Made by a program: the position numbers and the translations under genes. Below, piece by piece: positions 25,825-35,300 of a DNA stretch of 64,000 bases. The notes beneath the pieces were generated by a model. That model saw nothing but the letters and a program-made list of their open reading frames with translations. It made no database searches and was not told the origin of the DNA. Source of the stretch: Jannaschia sp. CCS1 (GTDB taxonomy: Bacteria; Pseudomonadota; Alphaproteobacteria; Rhodobacterales; Rhodobacteraceae); contig NC_007802.1 in the NCBI RefSeq assembly GCF_000013565.1, positions 1,860,001-1,924,000 on the forward strand. The letters run 5' to 3'. Numbering within the stretch: the first letter of the stretch is position 1; each line of letters starts with the position of its first letter.

Positions 25825-27702
25825 ATGAAAGACATCGATACGAGCGATTTGAGCTGGGATGATTGGGACGAGCGGGTGCGCCCGGCCCCGGAGGTGACGG
25901 ATTTCGACCGCGTAGTGGAGACGGCCATGACACGCCGCGGCGTGCTGGGATCGCTGGTCGCGCTGGGGTCCGGGGCTGCGGTGATGGGCACGGGGCTGCT
26001 GCGCGCCACGACCGCGATTGCAGATGGTCAGATAAACTTCGCGTTCCAGCCGATCCCGATTTTCACCGACAACACGGTCCATGTGCCCGACGGCTATACC
26101 TGGAGCACCGTCGCGCGATGGGGCGACCCGCTGTTCTCGGGCGCGCCGACGTTCGACAATGGCCACGGCGTCGACGGCTCTGACAGGATTTTCGGCGAGA
26201 ACACCGACGGGATGGAATTGTTCCGCGTGGGCGAGGCCGAGGTCATCACGGTCAACCATGAATATGTGAACCCCGCGATCAACATCCCCGAGCGCGAGAC
26301 GCCGACCGAAGACGATGTGATGACGTTGATGAACCTTCAGGGCGTCACGGTCATGGAAGTGGCGCGGGGCGAGGCGGGATATGAGGTTGTCGTCGACAGC
26401 CCGCTCAACCGTCGCATCCACCACAACACGCCGATGACCCTTGCGGGACCCGCTGCCGGGCACCCGCTGCTGCAAACCGCCGCCGATCCGTCGGGGACAG
26501 AGGTGTTTGGAACGATGAACAATTGCGGGTCGGGCCGTACCCTGTGGGGCACCTATCTGACCTGCGAAGAAAACTTCAACGGCTACTTCGGCTCCACCGA
26601 TGCGGATCTGGACCTGCCCGAGGGGTTCGACCGCTATGGCATCGATCATGAGAGCCGCTATGCGTATGAGCTGTATCATGCGCGCTATGATATCAGCCAA
26701 GAGCCCAATGAAGCGCATCGCTTTGGGTATATCGTAGAAATTGATCCCGCCGATCCGACGTCTCAGCCAGTAAAGCGCACAGCACTTGGGCGCTTCAAGC
26801 ACGAGAATGCGGCCATGACCCTGGCCGAGGATGGCCGTGTTGTCGTTTATATGGGCGATGATGAACGCGGGGAGTTCATGTATAAATATGTGTCGAACGG
26901 CACCTATACCGACGGCGGCCCCACCGACGGCCTGCTGGATGACGGCACGCTCTACGCCGCCTATTTCAGCGCGGACGGCACCGGGGAATGGCGCGCGCTG
27001 ACGCCCGACACGACGCAGATGGATGCCGCGATGATCTGCATCCACACCCGTCACGCGGGATCGAGCGTCGGGGCGACCACGATGGACCGGCCTGAGTGGG
27101 TGGCGGTGTCTACCACTTTGGCCGAGGCCTATTGCTGCCTGACCAACAACTCGCGCCGGGCCGAAGGGTTCACCAACGCCGGGGGCGATCCGGCAGAGCC
27201 CGCGCCCGGCACCCCGAACCCGCGCGCGGAAAATCGTTACGGGCAGATCGTGCGCTGGCGACCGGATGGCGAAGATCACGGGGCCGACACGTTCACCTGG
27301 GATCTTTACGTGATGGCAGGCAACCCGGTTGTGGGTCTGGGCCTTTATGCGGGGTCCGACAATGTGACCGAGGGCAATATGTTCAACTCGCCCGACGGCA
27401 TGCAGGTCGACAGCACCGGGTTGATCTGGATCCAGACCGACGGCGACGACAGCAATGAGGGCGCGTTTACCGGCATGGGCAACAACCAGATGCTGATCGG
27501 TCACCCCGAAACCGGTGAGATCGCCCGCTTCCTAACCGGCCCCAGCGGCAGCGAAGTCACCGGCCTGACCTGGAACAGTGACCGCACGGTGGCGTTTGTG
27601 GGCATTCAGCACCCTGGCGGCACCTGGCCCGATGGCGGCGACAGCCTGCCCCGGTCCTCCGTGATCGCGGTCTGGCGCGATGATGGCGCTGCAATCGGCT
27701 GA
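25825..27702 (+). CDS. phoX: PhoX family alkaline phosphatase (DUF839), Tat-exported
   Basis: Secreted calcium/iron-type alkaline phosphatase that releases phosphate from organic esters. The 625-residue product has a Tat signal in an extended N-terminus (TRRGVLGSLVALGSGAAVMG, from residue 36) and PhoX landmarks: VNHEYVNP, TYLTCEENFNGYFG, GYIVEIDPADPTSQPVKRTALGRFKHENAAM, VYMGDDERGEF and FNSPDGMQVDSTGLIWIQTDGD. Length agrees with PhoX (about 600-670). The Pho box upstream supports induction by phosphate starvation. It stands alone as a transcription unit. Confidence 0.92.
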   Translation: MKDIDTSDLSWDDWDERVRPAPEVTDFDRVVETAMTRRGVLGSLVALGSGAAVMGTGLLRATTAIADGQINFAFQPIPIFTDNTVHVPDGYTWSTVARWGDPLFSGAPTFDNGHGVDGSDRIFGENTDGMELFRVGEAEVITVNHEYVNPAINIPERETPTEDDVMTLMNLQGVTVMEVARGEAGYEVVVDSPLNRRIHHNTPMTLAGPAAGHPLLQTAADPSGTEVFGTMNNCGSGRTLWGTYLTCEENFNGYFGSTDADLDLPEGFDRYGIDHESRYAYELYHARYDISQEPNEAHRFGYIVEIDPADPTSQPVKRTALGRFKHENAAMTLAEDGRVVVYMGDDERGEFMYKYVSNGTYTDGGPTDGLLDDGTLYAAYFSADGTGEWRALTPDTTQMDAAMICIHTRHAGSSVGATTMDRPEWVAVSTTLAEAYCCLTNNSRRAEGFTNAGGDPAEPAPGTPNPRAENRYGQIVRWRPDGEDHGADTFTWDLYVMAGNPVVGLGLYAGSDNVTEGNMFNSPDGMQVDSTGLIWIQTDGDDSNEGAFTGMGNNQMLIGHPETGEIARFLTGPSGSEVTGLTWNSDRTVAFVGIQHPGGTWPDGGDSLPRSSVIAVWRDDGAAIG

Positions 27703-28231
27703 CGCTTAAATGGTCAATGTAAGGAGAGGGGGCCGTACAATTGTGCGACCCCGTCCGGTTTTGATGCGGCCGTGCAGTGGAGCGTGGGGCACAGAATCAT
27801 CGCCGGGATCGCGGTGCGTGGAGGCCGCGACCGCGTCCATTCCTGTCGTCAAATCACAGTGGCACGCAACTTTAGATTGCAACGGGATGGCCGCGCATCT
27901 CCTCAGGCGAAAGCCAGATTCGACCCAAAGCGGAATTTGCGCCAAACCATGCCCGAAGTGCCCAAGTTGGAGGCAAACGTCCTTTCACAAGGCATCTGCG
28001 ACAATTTTTCCTGTTTCTTAAGATGCGTTAGCGCAAACGCACCACAACCCAAGGGTGTAGCTGGTACCAAACAGGCCAGATTGGTAAGAAAATTTTACAA
28101 AAAAGCACCGTTCAGACAAGAAAACCTGTTTTCGGACGGAGAACCCTTCGCTAAGTTGCCTCTACTTATAAGCCACCCGCGGTCCAGGAGGGGCCCGGGG
28201 GAAAAGATCCAAATCGGGGAGGAATACACCT
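27703..28231. other. Long non-coding leader before the TRAP operon
   Basis: There is no convincing gene. The second half becomes AT-richer and holds dyads: TGCGTT-N6-AACGCA (28024-28041), an imperfect GTAAGAAAATTTTAC (28084-28098) and GAAAACCTGTTTTC (28120-28133). These are candidate operators for the TRAP operon. A clear GGGGAGGA ribosome-binding site precedes dctP. Confidence 0.55.
28120..28133. promoter_or_regulatory. Candidate operator upstream of the TRAP operon
   Basis: GAAAACCTGTTTTC is a perfect 6+2+6 inverted repeat about 100 bp upstream of dctP. No regulator gene is adjacent. Confidence 0.4.
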
Positions 28232-29317
28232 ATGGATCGTCGTTCTTTTTTGCGGACTTCTGCCGTCGGCGGGGCAGCAGCCGCGTCCACCACACTGGCA
28301 GCACCGCTTTATGCCCAGGGCAATCGTGAGCTGACACTTGTCACCTCCGTGCCGGACGGTTTCGCGATTTTCGATGACGCCGCGCAGCTGGCCATCGACT
28401 ATGTCGCCGCCATGACGGACGGTCAGCTGACCTTCAACAAGATGTCCGCGGGCACGCTTGTGGGTGCGTTCGAAGTGTTTGACGCCGTGTCTTCGGGGCA
28501 GGCGGATGTGTATCACTCCGCGGAATATTACTTCCTGAACCAGCACCCTGCGTTTGCCTTCTTCACGTCAGTGCCCTTCGGCATGACGTCGCAGGAAATG
28601 GCCAACTGGTATTATCGCCGCAACGGTCAGGAGCTGCATGACGAACTGTCCTCGCTGTTCGGTCTGAAGCCGATCATGTGCGGTATGACCGCGATGCAGC
28701 CCGGTGGTTGGTTCAACACGGAAATCAACTCCGCCGAAGATCTTCAGGGTCTGCGCTTCCGGATGCCGGGCCAGGGTGGTCAGGTGCTCGGTCGCCTCGG
28801 CGCCTCTGTTCAAAACGTTCCGGGCGGTGAGATCTACCAGGCGCTGTCCTCGGGCCAGATCGACGGGGCTGAGTGGATCGGTCCCTATGCGGATGAGCGG
28901 ATGGGCTTCCAGGAAGTCACCAACACCTACTATGCCGCTGGTTTCCACGAGCCGGGTTCTGCCCTGTGCATGGGCTTCAACCTGGAGATCTGGGAGTCCC
29001 TGACACCCCAGCAGCAGCAGATCATCAACGTGGCCTGCCAGGCAGCTCACGCCCAGAACACGGCGCTGTCGCTGGCAGAAAACGGGGCCGCTCTGGCCCG
29101 TCTGCAAGCCGGTGGTGTCCAGGTTCGTCAGTTCCCCGAGGATGTCTGGGATGCCTTCGGTGCAGCCGCCGCCGAGGTGCGCGAAGAGAATATGGGCGAC
29201 GAGATCTATGCCAACATCGCGAACTCCTACTTCGCGTCGCAGGCAGAATCGGCCGGTTGGTACGAGATTGCCGATGGCGAATACCAGCGTCAGCGTAACC
29301 GCGTGAACGCAGGCTGA
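28232..29317 (+). CDS. dctP: TRAP transporter substrate-binding protein (DctP/TakP type)
   Basis: Periplasmic receptor that delivers an organic anion to the membrane permease. The 361-residue product starts with a twin-arginine signal (MDRRSFLRTSAVGGAAAAS, mature near residue 30). The body has family 7 features: ADVYHSAEYYFLNQHPAFAFFTSVPFGM, GMTAMQPGGWFNTEINSAEDLQGLRFRMPG (with the carboxylate-binding arginine) and SSGQIDGAEWIGPYADERMGF. It is most like TakP-type (2-oxoacid) and mannitol/chloroaromatic-type receptors, but the ligand is not determined. Confidence 0.9.
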   Translation: MDRRSFLRTSAVGGAAAASTTLAAPLYAQGNRELTLVTSVPDGFAIFDDAAQLAIDYVAAMTDGQLTFNKMSAGTLVGAFEVFDAVSSGQADVYHSAEYYFLNQHPAFAFFTSVPFGMTSQEMANWYYRRNGQELHDELSSLFGLKPIMCGMTAMQPGGWFNTEINSAEDLQGLRFRMPGQGGQVLGRLGASVQNVPGGEIYQALSSGQIDGAEWIGPYADERMGFQEVTNTYYAAGFHEPGSALCMGFNLEIWESLTPQQQQIINVACQAAHAQNTALSLAENGAALARLQAGGVQVRQFPEDVWDAFGAAAAEVREENMGDEIYANIANSYFASQAESAGWYEIADGEYQRQRNRVNAG

Positions 29318-29442
29318 TCGCCGCGATTTAAGGACAGTCCCCCGCCCGCATCGGTTGGGCGGAGGACACCCAAAGACCGTGTCGGGTCGCCCTTGACGGG
29401 GGACGCAATTGGTCGGGGCCCCTTCGGCTGGAGTTTCTCAAC

Positions 29443-30339
29443 ATGCTAGACCTGATCCTCTGGGCTCTGACCGAGCTCGTGATGGCCCCGGTGAATATCG
29501 TACGCGCGCTGCTCAACGCGGGCTCGTGGCTTGATTGGTCGAATTTCGAGAACCTTGCGCGCTTCATCTACTATGGCGCGTCCGTGGAACTCTTCTTCGC
29601 GCTCTTCTTCATCTTCGGGACGATCACCGTCATCGGGATGTTCAAGCGCGAGTTCCTCTGGACCTGCGTCCGCATCCAGGAAACCTTCGCCAATGCCGTC
29701 GGGCGGACCGCCGCCTGGGTTGGCCTTCTGATGGTCCTGCAACAGGTGATGATCGTGTTCCTGCAACGGATCTTCCGCGTTCCCGATATCTCCATGGGCC
29801 CGCTGGGGACCGTATTCACGCAAGACCTGTCGTGGTGGGCGGAAGAGCTGAAGCTCTATAACGCCATCGTCGTGACGCTTTGTGTGACCTATACCTTCGT
29901 GCAGGGTGGGCACGTTCGCGTGGACTTGGTCTATTCCGCCGTGAAATTCCGCACCAAGAAGGTGCTCGACATGTTCGGGGCCGTGTTCTTCATGCTGCCC
30001 GTCGTGACGCTGACTTACATGTATGCCTGGTTCTTCATGTGGCGCCACCTTGTGGTGCCCAACCCCTCCGCCTCCAGCGAGCTGGACCGCATGATCATGC
30101 AGGCCCGCGCCATGCGGTGGAACGTGGAAACCATCGGCTTCAGCCCCAACGGTTTCAACGCTTATTTCCTCTTCAAAGTGCTGATCGTGGCCTATTGCGT
30201 GCTGGTGTTCCTGCAAGCGTGGTCGATGTTCTGGCGCTCGTATCTGGAATGGAAAGAAGGCGAGGCCAGTGAGGCCAAATACCTCGACCGGGACAAGTTG
30301 GGGGATGAGGACGCCGAAAGGGCCGCCGCCATCCACTAG
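29443..30339 (+). CDS. dctQ: TRAP transporter small permease subunit
   Basis: Four-helix membrane subunit that partners DctM. At 298 residues it is longer than standard DctQ (about 160-200), with an extra N-terminal stretch including a membrane segment (residues 45-65, ELFFALFFIFGTITVIGMF) and a charged C-terminal tail. The DctQ signature FVQGGHVRVDLVYS is in the middle. It lies between dctP and dctM in one operon. Confidence 0.88.
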   Translation: MLDLILWALTELVMAPVNIVRALLNAGSWLDWSNFENLARFIYYGASVELFFALFFIFGTITVIGMFKREFLWTCVRIQETFANAVGRTAAWVGLLMVLQQVMIVFLQRIFRVPDISMGPLGTVFTQDLSWWAEELKLYNAIVVTLCVTYTFVQGGHVRVDLVYSAVKFRTKKVLDMFGAVFFMLPVVTLTYMYAWFFMWRHLVVPNPSASSELDRMIMQARAMRWNVETIGFSPNGFNAYFLFKVLIVAYCVLVFLQAWSMFWRSYLEWKEGEASEAKYLDRDKLGDEDAERAAAIH

Positions 30340-30430
30340 GCATCATGGGCCCCTCCGCCCGCGTGCGGAGGCCTGATCAACGACGAGTGCAGCACCGACT
30401 GTACGCAACGACAAAAGAATGGGGACAGCC

Positions 30431-32785
30431 ATGCTGTTTGGATTGGACGGGGTCGAAATTGGCCTGATCATCGTGTTCCTCACGCTCTTTGGCGGGATCA
30501 TGACGGGCTTCCCGGTGGCGTTTTCCATCGGCGGTGCAGGCGTGATTTCCTTTGCGATCATTGCGGCGCTGGACAGTTCCGGCCTGCTGATCCATCAGGC
30601 GGTGGACGTGCGGGCCGACGAATACCTGGCCCTGATCGCCGACGGCGTCCCCCGAGAGACGATATCAACCTTCCGATACCCGGAATTGCCCCGCATAGAA
30701 GAGGCCCTGTTCCCCGGTGGCTGGGAAGTGGCGCTGGATCGCAACCTGTCGTTCATCGTCAACCGCATGAATGAGCGTGTGATTGCGGGACAATCCATCG
30801 AGATTCTGCTGGCCGTTCTGATGTTCGTGATGATGGGCATCACGCTGGAACGCTCCAAGATCGCCAACGACCTGCTGACCACGATGGCGCGCGTGTTTGG
30901 CCCGCTGCCCGGCGGTCTGGCCGTGTCCATCGTGATCGTGGGCGCGTTTCTTGCGGCCTCCACCGGCATCGTCGGCGCGACCGTGGTAACCATGGGCCTG
31001 CTGGCCCTGCCCACGATGTTGCGCAACAACTATTCGCCTGAACTGGCCACGGGCGTCATCGCCGCGTCGGGCACGTTGGGGCAGATCATTCCGCCCTCCA
31101 TCGTGATCGTCCTGCTTGGCACATTGGCCGGGGACCTCTACGCCACCGGGCAGGAGGCCCGCGCCGTGGCCGCTGGGTGCCGCGATGCATTGACCTATCT
31201 GGGGGAGCCTGCGGTTCTGTCGGTGGGGACGCTGTTCCAGGCCGCGCTGCTGCCCGGGATCTTCCTGGCATTCCTCTATGGCGCCTACTCCTTTGGCTAC
31301 GCGCTGGTGTTCCCCTCCAAGGCGCCGGCCGTCCAGATGGGTGAAAGCTCGGGGGAACCGGTGACCCGCTCTGAGGGGCTGACATGGTTCCTTGGCGTAC
31401 CTGCGGCGATCATCATCGCGGTCAGCCTCGCGGCGTCAGGCGGTCTTGTGGGGGGTCAGTCGTTCAGCGTCTCAGACATGTCCGATGGCCCGTCGAGTGC
31501 TGCACTGCGCACGAATGTGTCCGAGCAATGCGCCGCCGGTATGATCGAGCTGCATGGCCAAGAGGCCTGGGACGCTGCCGTCGCCGAACAGGCCGCGATT
31601 GAGGCCGGGGGCGAGGACGAAGCCGCCCATGAGCGGTCCGATGAGGAGATGATCGCCGCCATTGATGCCGCGATTGCGGCGATCCCGCCTGTCGGCAGTG
31701 GCGTGGCCGCGCTGTTCGTGTTTCTGGCGCTGGTCCTGACCCTTGCGCGTGGCATTTCGCCGTCCTCCTCGCCGGTGCCGCTGATGATTGGCGGTCTGGG
31801 TGTGGCGCTCGCGTTCATGGCCGATATCGCGTTCCTTGGCCCATTGACCGGCCCGGGGACGACCTTCGCGATCCTCGCGATCCCGTTCTTTCTCACGGCC
31901 TATGGCTGCTACCACGCCGTTGGTCGCCTGTCCCAGAACGAGCTTCTGCGCGTCGTCTTCCCGCCTCTGGTGCTGATCGTGGCGGTCCTGGGCTCGATCC
32001 TGGGCGGTATCACCAACCCCACGCCCGCTGCGGCATTGGGGGCGGCAGGTGCCATCATGCTGGCCGCCTACCGAAAGTTGTCGGATGATCGGCGCGGCGC
32101 AAAGATGATAATTTGGGCGTCCTTTGCCATTGTCATCATGATCATCGTGGGCGTGAACTTTGACCTGCGCATGGGGCGCGCCGATGTGAACCTGGCTGAC
32201 TGGATCGCCTATATCGTGACGCAGTTTGCCTACCACTTCGCGTTTTTCGGCCTGTTATTTGCCTGCTGGACGCTGCTGAAGACGTCGGTCCTTGGTCCGG
32301 TGGTGCGAGAGACGGCGAAGGTCACGAGCATGGTGTTCACGATCCTCATTGGCTCTCAGGTCCTGAACCTGACGCTGATCGCCTTTGGCGGAGAGCATTA
32401 CATCCAGCAATTCCTGCGGGCGTTTGATCAGGAGTGGGTGGTGTTCCTGCTGGTGATGGCGATCCTGTTCGTTCTGGGCTTTGTGCTCGACTTCCTGGAG
32501 ATCATCTACATCGTGATCCCCATCGTGGGGCCGGTGATCTATGGCGGCACGTTGGATCCCAAATGGGTGACGATCATGATCGCGGTGAACTTGCAGACGT
32601 CCTTCCTGACGCCACCGTTCGGATTTGCGCTCTTCTACCTTCGAGGGGTCGCGCCGAAATCGGTGACGACCGGGCATATCTACCGAGGGGTGCTGCCATT
32701 CGTCGGCATCCAGGTGTTGGGCCTCGCGATCCTGTGGTTCTTCCCGGGCATCGTGACCATTGTGCCGGATCTGCTGCCGAACTGA
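30431..32785 (+). CDS. dctM: TRAP transporter large permease subunit, extended form
   Basis: Sodium-coupled permease that moves the substrate across the inner membrane. About 784 residues (from MLFGLDGVEIG), well over the usual 425-440. Recognisable DctM parts are GGIMTGFPVAFSIGGAGV, EILLAVLMFVMMGITLERSKIANDLL, ASTGIVGATVVTMGLLALPTMLRNNYSPELATGVIAASGTLGQIIPPSIV and LDFLEIIYIVIPIVGPVI...LQTSFLTPPFGFALFYLRG. The added length lies in a periplasmic loop (about residues 45-105) and a central insertion (about 300-500) with extra hydrophobic helices. Extended forms of this kind occur in mannitol/chloroaromatic-type TRAP systems. An in-frame ATG at 30419 is the alternative start. Confidence 0.9.
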   Translation: MLFGLDGVEIGLIIVFLTLFGGIMTGFPVAFSIGGAGVISFAIIAALDSSGLLIHQAVDVRADEYLALIADGVPRETISTFRYPELPRIEEALFPGGWEVALDRNLSFIVNRMNERVIAGQSIEILLAVLMFVMMGITLERSKIANDLLTTMARVFGPLPGGLAVSIVIVGAFLAASTGIVGATVVTMGLLALPTMLRNNYSPELATGVIAASGTLGQIIPPSIVIVLLGTLAGDLYATGQEARAVAAGCRDALTYLGEPAVLSVGTLFQAALLPGIFLAFLYGAYSFGYALVFPSKAPAVQMGESSGEPVTRSEGLTWFLGVPAAIIIAVSLAASGGLVGGQSFSVSDMSDGPSSAALRTNVSEQCAAGMIELHGQEAWDAAVAEQAAIEAGGEDEAAHERSDEEMIAAIDAAIAAIPPVGSGVAALFVFLALVLTLARGISPSSSPVPLMIGGLGVALAFMADIAFLGPLTGPGTTFAILAIPFFLTAYGCYHAVGRLSQNELLRVVFPPLVLIVAVLGSILGGITNPTPAAALGAAGAIMLAAYRKLSDDRRGAKMIIWASFAIVIMIIVGVNFDLRMGRADVNLADWIAYIVTQFAYHFAFFGLLFACWTLLKTSVLGPVVRETAKVTSMVFTILIGSQVLNLTLIAFGGEHYIQQFLRAFDQEWVVFLLVMAILFVLGFVLDFLEIIYIVIPIVGPVIYGGTLDPKWVTIMIAVNLQTSFLTPPFGFALFYLRGVAPKSVTTGHIYRGVLPFVGIQVLGLAILWFFPGIVTIVPDLLPN

Positions 32786-32808
32786 GGTTAATCCGGTCGA
32801 GATTGCGG

Positions 32809-32835
32809 AAAGGGGGGCCTGCGGCCTCCCTTTTT
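32809..32835 (+). terminator. Rho-independent terminator of the TRAP operon
   Basis: The 11-bp arms AAAGGGGGGCC and GGCCTCCCTTT (one G-U pair) flank the loop TGC and are followed by T residues, 24 bp after the dctM stop. Confidence 0.85.
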
Positions 32836-32883
32836 CGTACCAACCGCCTCCGCCATGCTCCGCATGTTCTCGGCGCTGGTCCG

Positions 32884-33276
32884 TCAGGCGGGCTGGATCA
32901 GGTCCCAAAGGTTGCCCCAGGGGTCGCGCCATTGGGCGACAATGCCGTAGGGCTCGTGCCGCGGCTCCTCGATAAACGCCCCTCCGGCGGCGGTGATCCG
33001 TGCCGCATCGTGGGCAAAGTCATTGGTATGCAGGAAAAAGCCCACACGACCGCCGGTCTGTAGGCCAACGGCCTTACGCTGTGAGTCACTCGTGGCCACT
33101 GCGAGGAGAAGAGCGCAGCTCTTCGAGGAGGAGCTGGCGGGGCGCGGAGCGACCGTGACCCAGCGTTTGCTGCCCTGATCTTCGTCGGAGAGCAGATCCC
33201 ACCCCAGACCCGCCACAAAAAAAGCCATGCCATCGTCATAGTCCGGCACCAACAACGTCACCAGCGCCAGATGCAT
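32884..33276 (-). CDS. VOC (glyoxalase/bleomycin resistance) family protein
   Basis: A 130-residue single-domain vicinal-oxygen-chelate protein: LALVTLLVPDYDDGMAFFVAGLGWDLLSD at the N-terminus and the closing GIVAQWRDPWGNLWDLIQP typical of the fold. The substrate cannot be inferred. A serine-rich segment in the middle (PASSSSKSC) is unusual. It is 12 bp downstream of bpt and probably co-transcribed. Confidence 0.85.
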   Translation of the reverse strand: MHLALVTLLVPDYDDGMAFFVAGLGWDLLSDEDQGSKRWVTVAPRPASSSSKSCALLLAVATSDSQRKAVGLQTGGRVGFFLHTNDFAHDAARITAAGGAFIEEPRHEPYGIVAQWRDPWGNLWDLIQPA

Positions 33277-33288
33277 CCTGCCGCCGCC

Positions 33289-34149
33289 CTAAGGTCCGTC
33301 ACTGAAGCCGCGCAGGCCGTCGCTACGCCCGTTTTCCCCGCGAAGATCCGGCAGCGTGATCTGGGCCACCTGCTGCGCGATGGGGTCGGTGGACAGCGGA
33401 TGGGTCTGAGTGTCGTAATCTGCGGGGTCGCCGATGTCTTGCCAGTCCCCATTCACATGGACCTCCAGCGCCGGGAAGCTGGCCTTGTAGCCCATTTTCG
33501 TCGATCCGGGCACCCAATAGCCCAGGTACACATAGGGCAGCCCGGCTTCCTGGGCGAGGGCGATATGATCCAGGATCACGTAGGTGCCCAAGGAGTTTTT
33601 CTGAAGCTCCGGCGCGAAGAAGGAATAGACCAGGCTAAGGCCGTCATCCAGGATGTCGGTCAGGCAGACGGCGGCCAGATCATCGCCATCGGTCCGGTCG
33701 CGATACTCGATCACGCGGGTCTTTACCGGCGTCTCCTCGATCATCGCGGCAAATTCAAACACGTCCATATCCGCCATGCCACCATCGGCGTGGCGGGTGT
33801 CGAGGTAGGTGCGGAACAGCGCATATTGCTCCTCTGTCGCCCAGGCCGAGCGGGGGTTGCGAAACAGATGCTCATTGCGTCTGGAAATCCGCTTGTGACC
33901 GCGTCTGGGGGCAAAATCCGCCACCCGGATGCGCGCCGACAGACAGGCCGCGCAATCGGTGCAGGATGGGCGGTAAAGCACGTTCTGAGATCGCCGGAAC
34001 CCTTGCTTGCTCAGCGAATTGTTCAGCGTCTCTGCCTGATCGCCCTGCAACGCGGTAAACAGCTTCCGCTCGCGCCGACCATCAAGGTAAGGGCAGGCTT
34101 GCGGGGCCGTCACATAGAATTGCGGCGCGATGGGAAGCGTATGACGCAT
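33289..34149 (-). CDS. bpt: Aspartate/glutamate leucyltransferase (Bpt)
   Basis: Adds leucine from Leu-tRNA to proteins bearing N-terminal Asp or Glu, marking them for ClpS/ClpAP degradation (bacterial N-degron pathway). The 286-residue product shows the ATE-type N-terminal domain with [16 protein letters not shown] and [17 protein letters not shown], and the C-terminal acetyltransferase-like domain with [27 protein letters not shown] and [20 protein letters not shown]. Full length. Confidence 0.93.
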   Translation of the reverse strand: MRHTLPIAPQFYVTAPQACPYLDGRRERKLFTALQGDQAETLNNSLSKQGFRRSQNVLYRPSCTDCAACLSARIRVADFAPRRGHKRISRRNEHLFRNPRSAWATEEQYALFRTYLDTRHADGGMADMDVFEFAAMIEETPVKTRVIEYRDRTDGDDLAAVCLTDILDDGLSLVYSFFAPELQKNSLGTYVILDHIALAQEAGLPYVYLGYWVPGSTKMGYKASFPALEVHVNGDWQDIGDPADYDTQTHPLSTDPIAQQVAQITLPDLRGENGRSDGLRGFSDGP

Positions 34150-34261
34150 AAATTAGGGTCCAAACCGGTCTGACGAGAGAGTGCACGCGACGACGGCATG
34201 GGGCAACAGCTTTCTGAAACATGGTTACCGCTGCAAAAGTCGCGTTTGCAGAGGTTTACGA

Positions 34262-34699
34262 TCAGGCGGGCTTGTTGATCATGACCGAACCCACAATCTC
34301 ATCGGGCAGGCCACGGTTGAGGGGGCGGGCGATCATCAGGCCCATGGAGATCAGCTGCAGGATGAAAAACGTTACGAAGGCAAGGTAGGCACCGGTATGC
34401 ACGGCCGCCTCCGCGCTGGTGAGCCGCGCGCCATTGCGCCCGCGCAGTTCGATGTTCATCAGCCGCATGCCCAGGGTCGCCGATTGCGTCCTGATCGTGC
34501 TCCACCGGTAGAAGAATGCAAGCGCAAGATGCACCGGGATCCAGAGAAGAAACGCAATGCCCGCAGTTAGTATACTGAGGATCAGCATCGCCGCCAGCAT
34601 CAGGCCCGCGTCGATGACCCACGCGAAGAAGCGCTTTGGCAAGACACCGTCGTAATAGGCAGCGTCATAGGTCGGGTCGGGCAGGGGTGAATAGGTCAT
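34262..34699 (-). CDS. RDD family membrane protein
   Basis: A 145-residue protein with three hydrophobic segments and the RDD signature: KRFFAWVIDAGLMLAAML (Arg/Asp in the first helix) and TLGMRLMNIELRGRNG. Family members often act as small antiporters or accessory membrane proteins; the function here is open. Start ATG 34699 is chosen for MTYSPLPDP; ATGs at 34711 and 34753 are in frame and no ribosome-binding site is decisive. Confidence 0.85.
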   Translation of the reverse strand: MTYSPLPDPTYDAAYYDGVLPKRFFAWVIDAGLMLAAMLILSILTAGIAFLLWIPVHLALAFFYRWSTIRTQSATLGMRLMNIELRGRNGARLTSAEAAVHTGAYLAFVTFFILQLISMGLMIARPLNRGLPDEIVGSVMINKPA

Positions 34700-34745
34700 G
34701 GCGATAGACATGGGCGTGATCTGGGCCTTTGAGAAGGGGGAAAGA

Positions 34746-34779
34746 CCCTGCACGCGGCGCAGAAACCGCGCGTGCAGGG
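34746..34779 (-). terminator. Terminator after the DUF2852 gene
   Basis: The 11-bp arms CCCTGCACGCG and CGCGTGCAGGG flank a 12-base loop. On the minus strand it is followed by TCTTT, 14 bp after the stop of the leftward gene. Confidence 0.7.
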
Positions 34780-34792
34780 CAGGGGGGATGAC

Positions 34793-35212
34793 TTACGCCT
34801 CGGCGGTGTCGTCGGCCTTGGCCACTTTGGCACGATCTTCCATGAACGCGTCAAACTCGGACTTGTCCTTACTGTCGCGCAGGCGTTGCAGGAAGGCTTC
34901 AAACGCGCCCTGCTCCTCTTCCAGGCGCTTCAGCGTGTCGGCCTTGTAGGCATCGAACGCGGTGTTGCCGGATGAGTTGAACCGGTGCCCGTGGCTGTGG
35001 CGGCGAGATTTGCAGGATCCGTTGAACATGCGTTTGCTCCATATCATGTAGGCAAGAAGGGCGAGGCCGATGGGCCAGAAAAAGATGAACCCAAGCACCA
35101 TCGCCGCGATCCATGCGCCTTTGCCGCGTGCATCGAGCCAATCTTCGGCCTTACCAAACCAGCTTCGGCTGTCATGGGTGTGGACCGGTGCGGGGGCGGT
35201 TGTGGTGGTCAT
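34793..35212 (-). CDS. DUF2852 family membrane-associated protein
   Basis: A 139-residue protein with one membrane helix (about residues 31-56, GAWIAAMVLGFIFFWPIGLALLAYMIW) and a cytoplasmic helical tail rich in charged residues (LKRLEEEQGAFEAFLQRLRDSKDKSEFDAFMEDR). This matches DUF2852, an alphaproteobacterial family without known function. ATG 35212 has a GAGGAG site 5-6 bases upstream. It is divergent from the AHSA1 gene, with operator-like repeats between. Confidence 0.85.
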   Translation of the reverse strand: MTTTTAPAPVHTHDSRSWFGKAEDWLDARGKGAWIAAMVLGFIFFWPIGLALLAYMIWSKRMFNGSCKSRRHSHGHRFNSSGNTAFDAYKADTLKRLEEEQGAFEAFLQRLRDSKDKSEFDAFMEDRAKVAKADDTAEA

Positions 35213-35251
35213 GGGTGTCTCCTCGGTTTGTGTGTTGCAGTGAATGTAAAT

Positions 35252-35266
35252 GTTAATCACATTAAC
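35252..35266. promoter_or_regulatory. Operator-like dyad GTTAA-N5-TTAAC
   Basis: A perfect 5+5+5 inverted repeat in the divergent promoter between the DUF2852 and AHSA1 genes, embedded in an AT-rich stretch. Confidence 0.45.
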
Positions 35267-35300
35267 TCATATGGGATGTCGTGGTGGTCCCGCAAGGGGG

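Noticed and set aside
25804-27504. 566-codon open frame on the minus strand
   Set aside because: Antisense to phoX, which has full family motifs and a Pho box. Composition is that of a shadow frame.
27706-27945. 79-codon minus-strand frame in the gap after phoX
   Set aside because: No ribosome-binding site, no conserved pattern and a composition unlike nearby genes.
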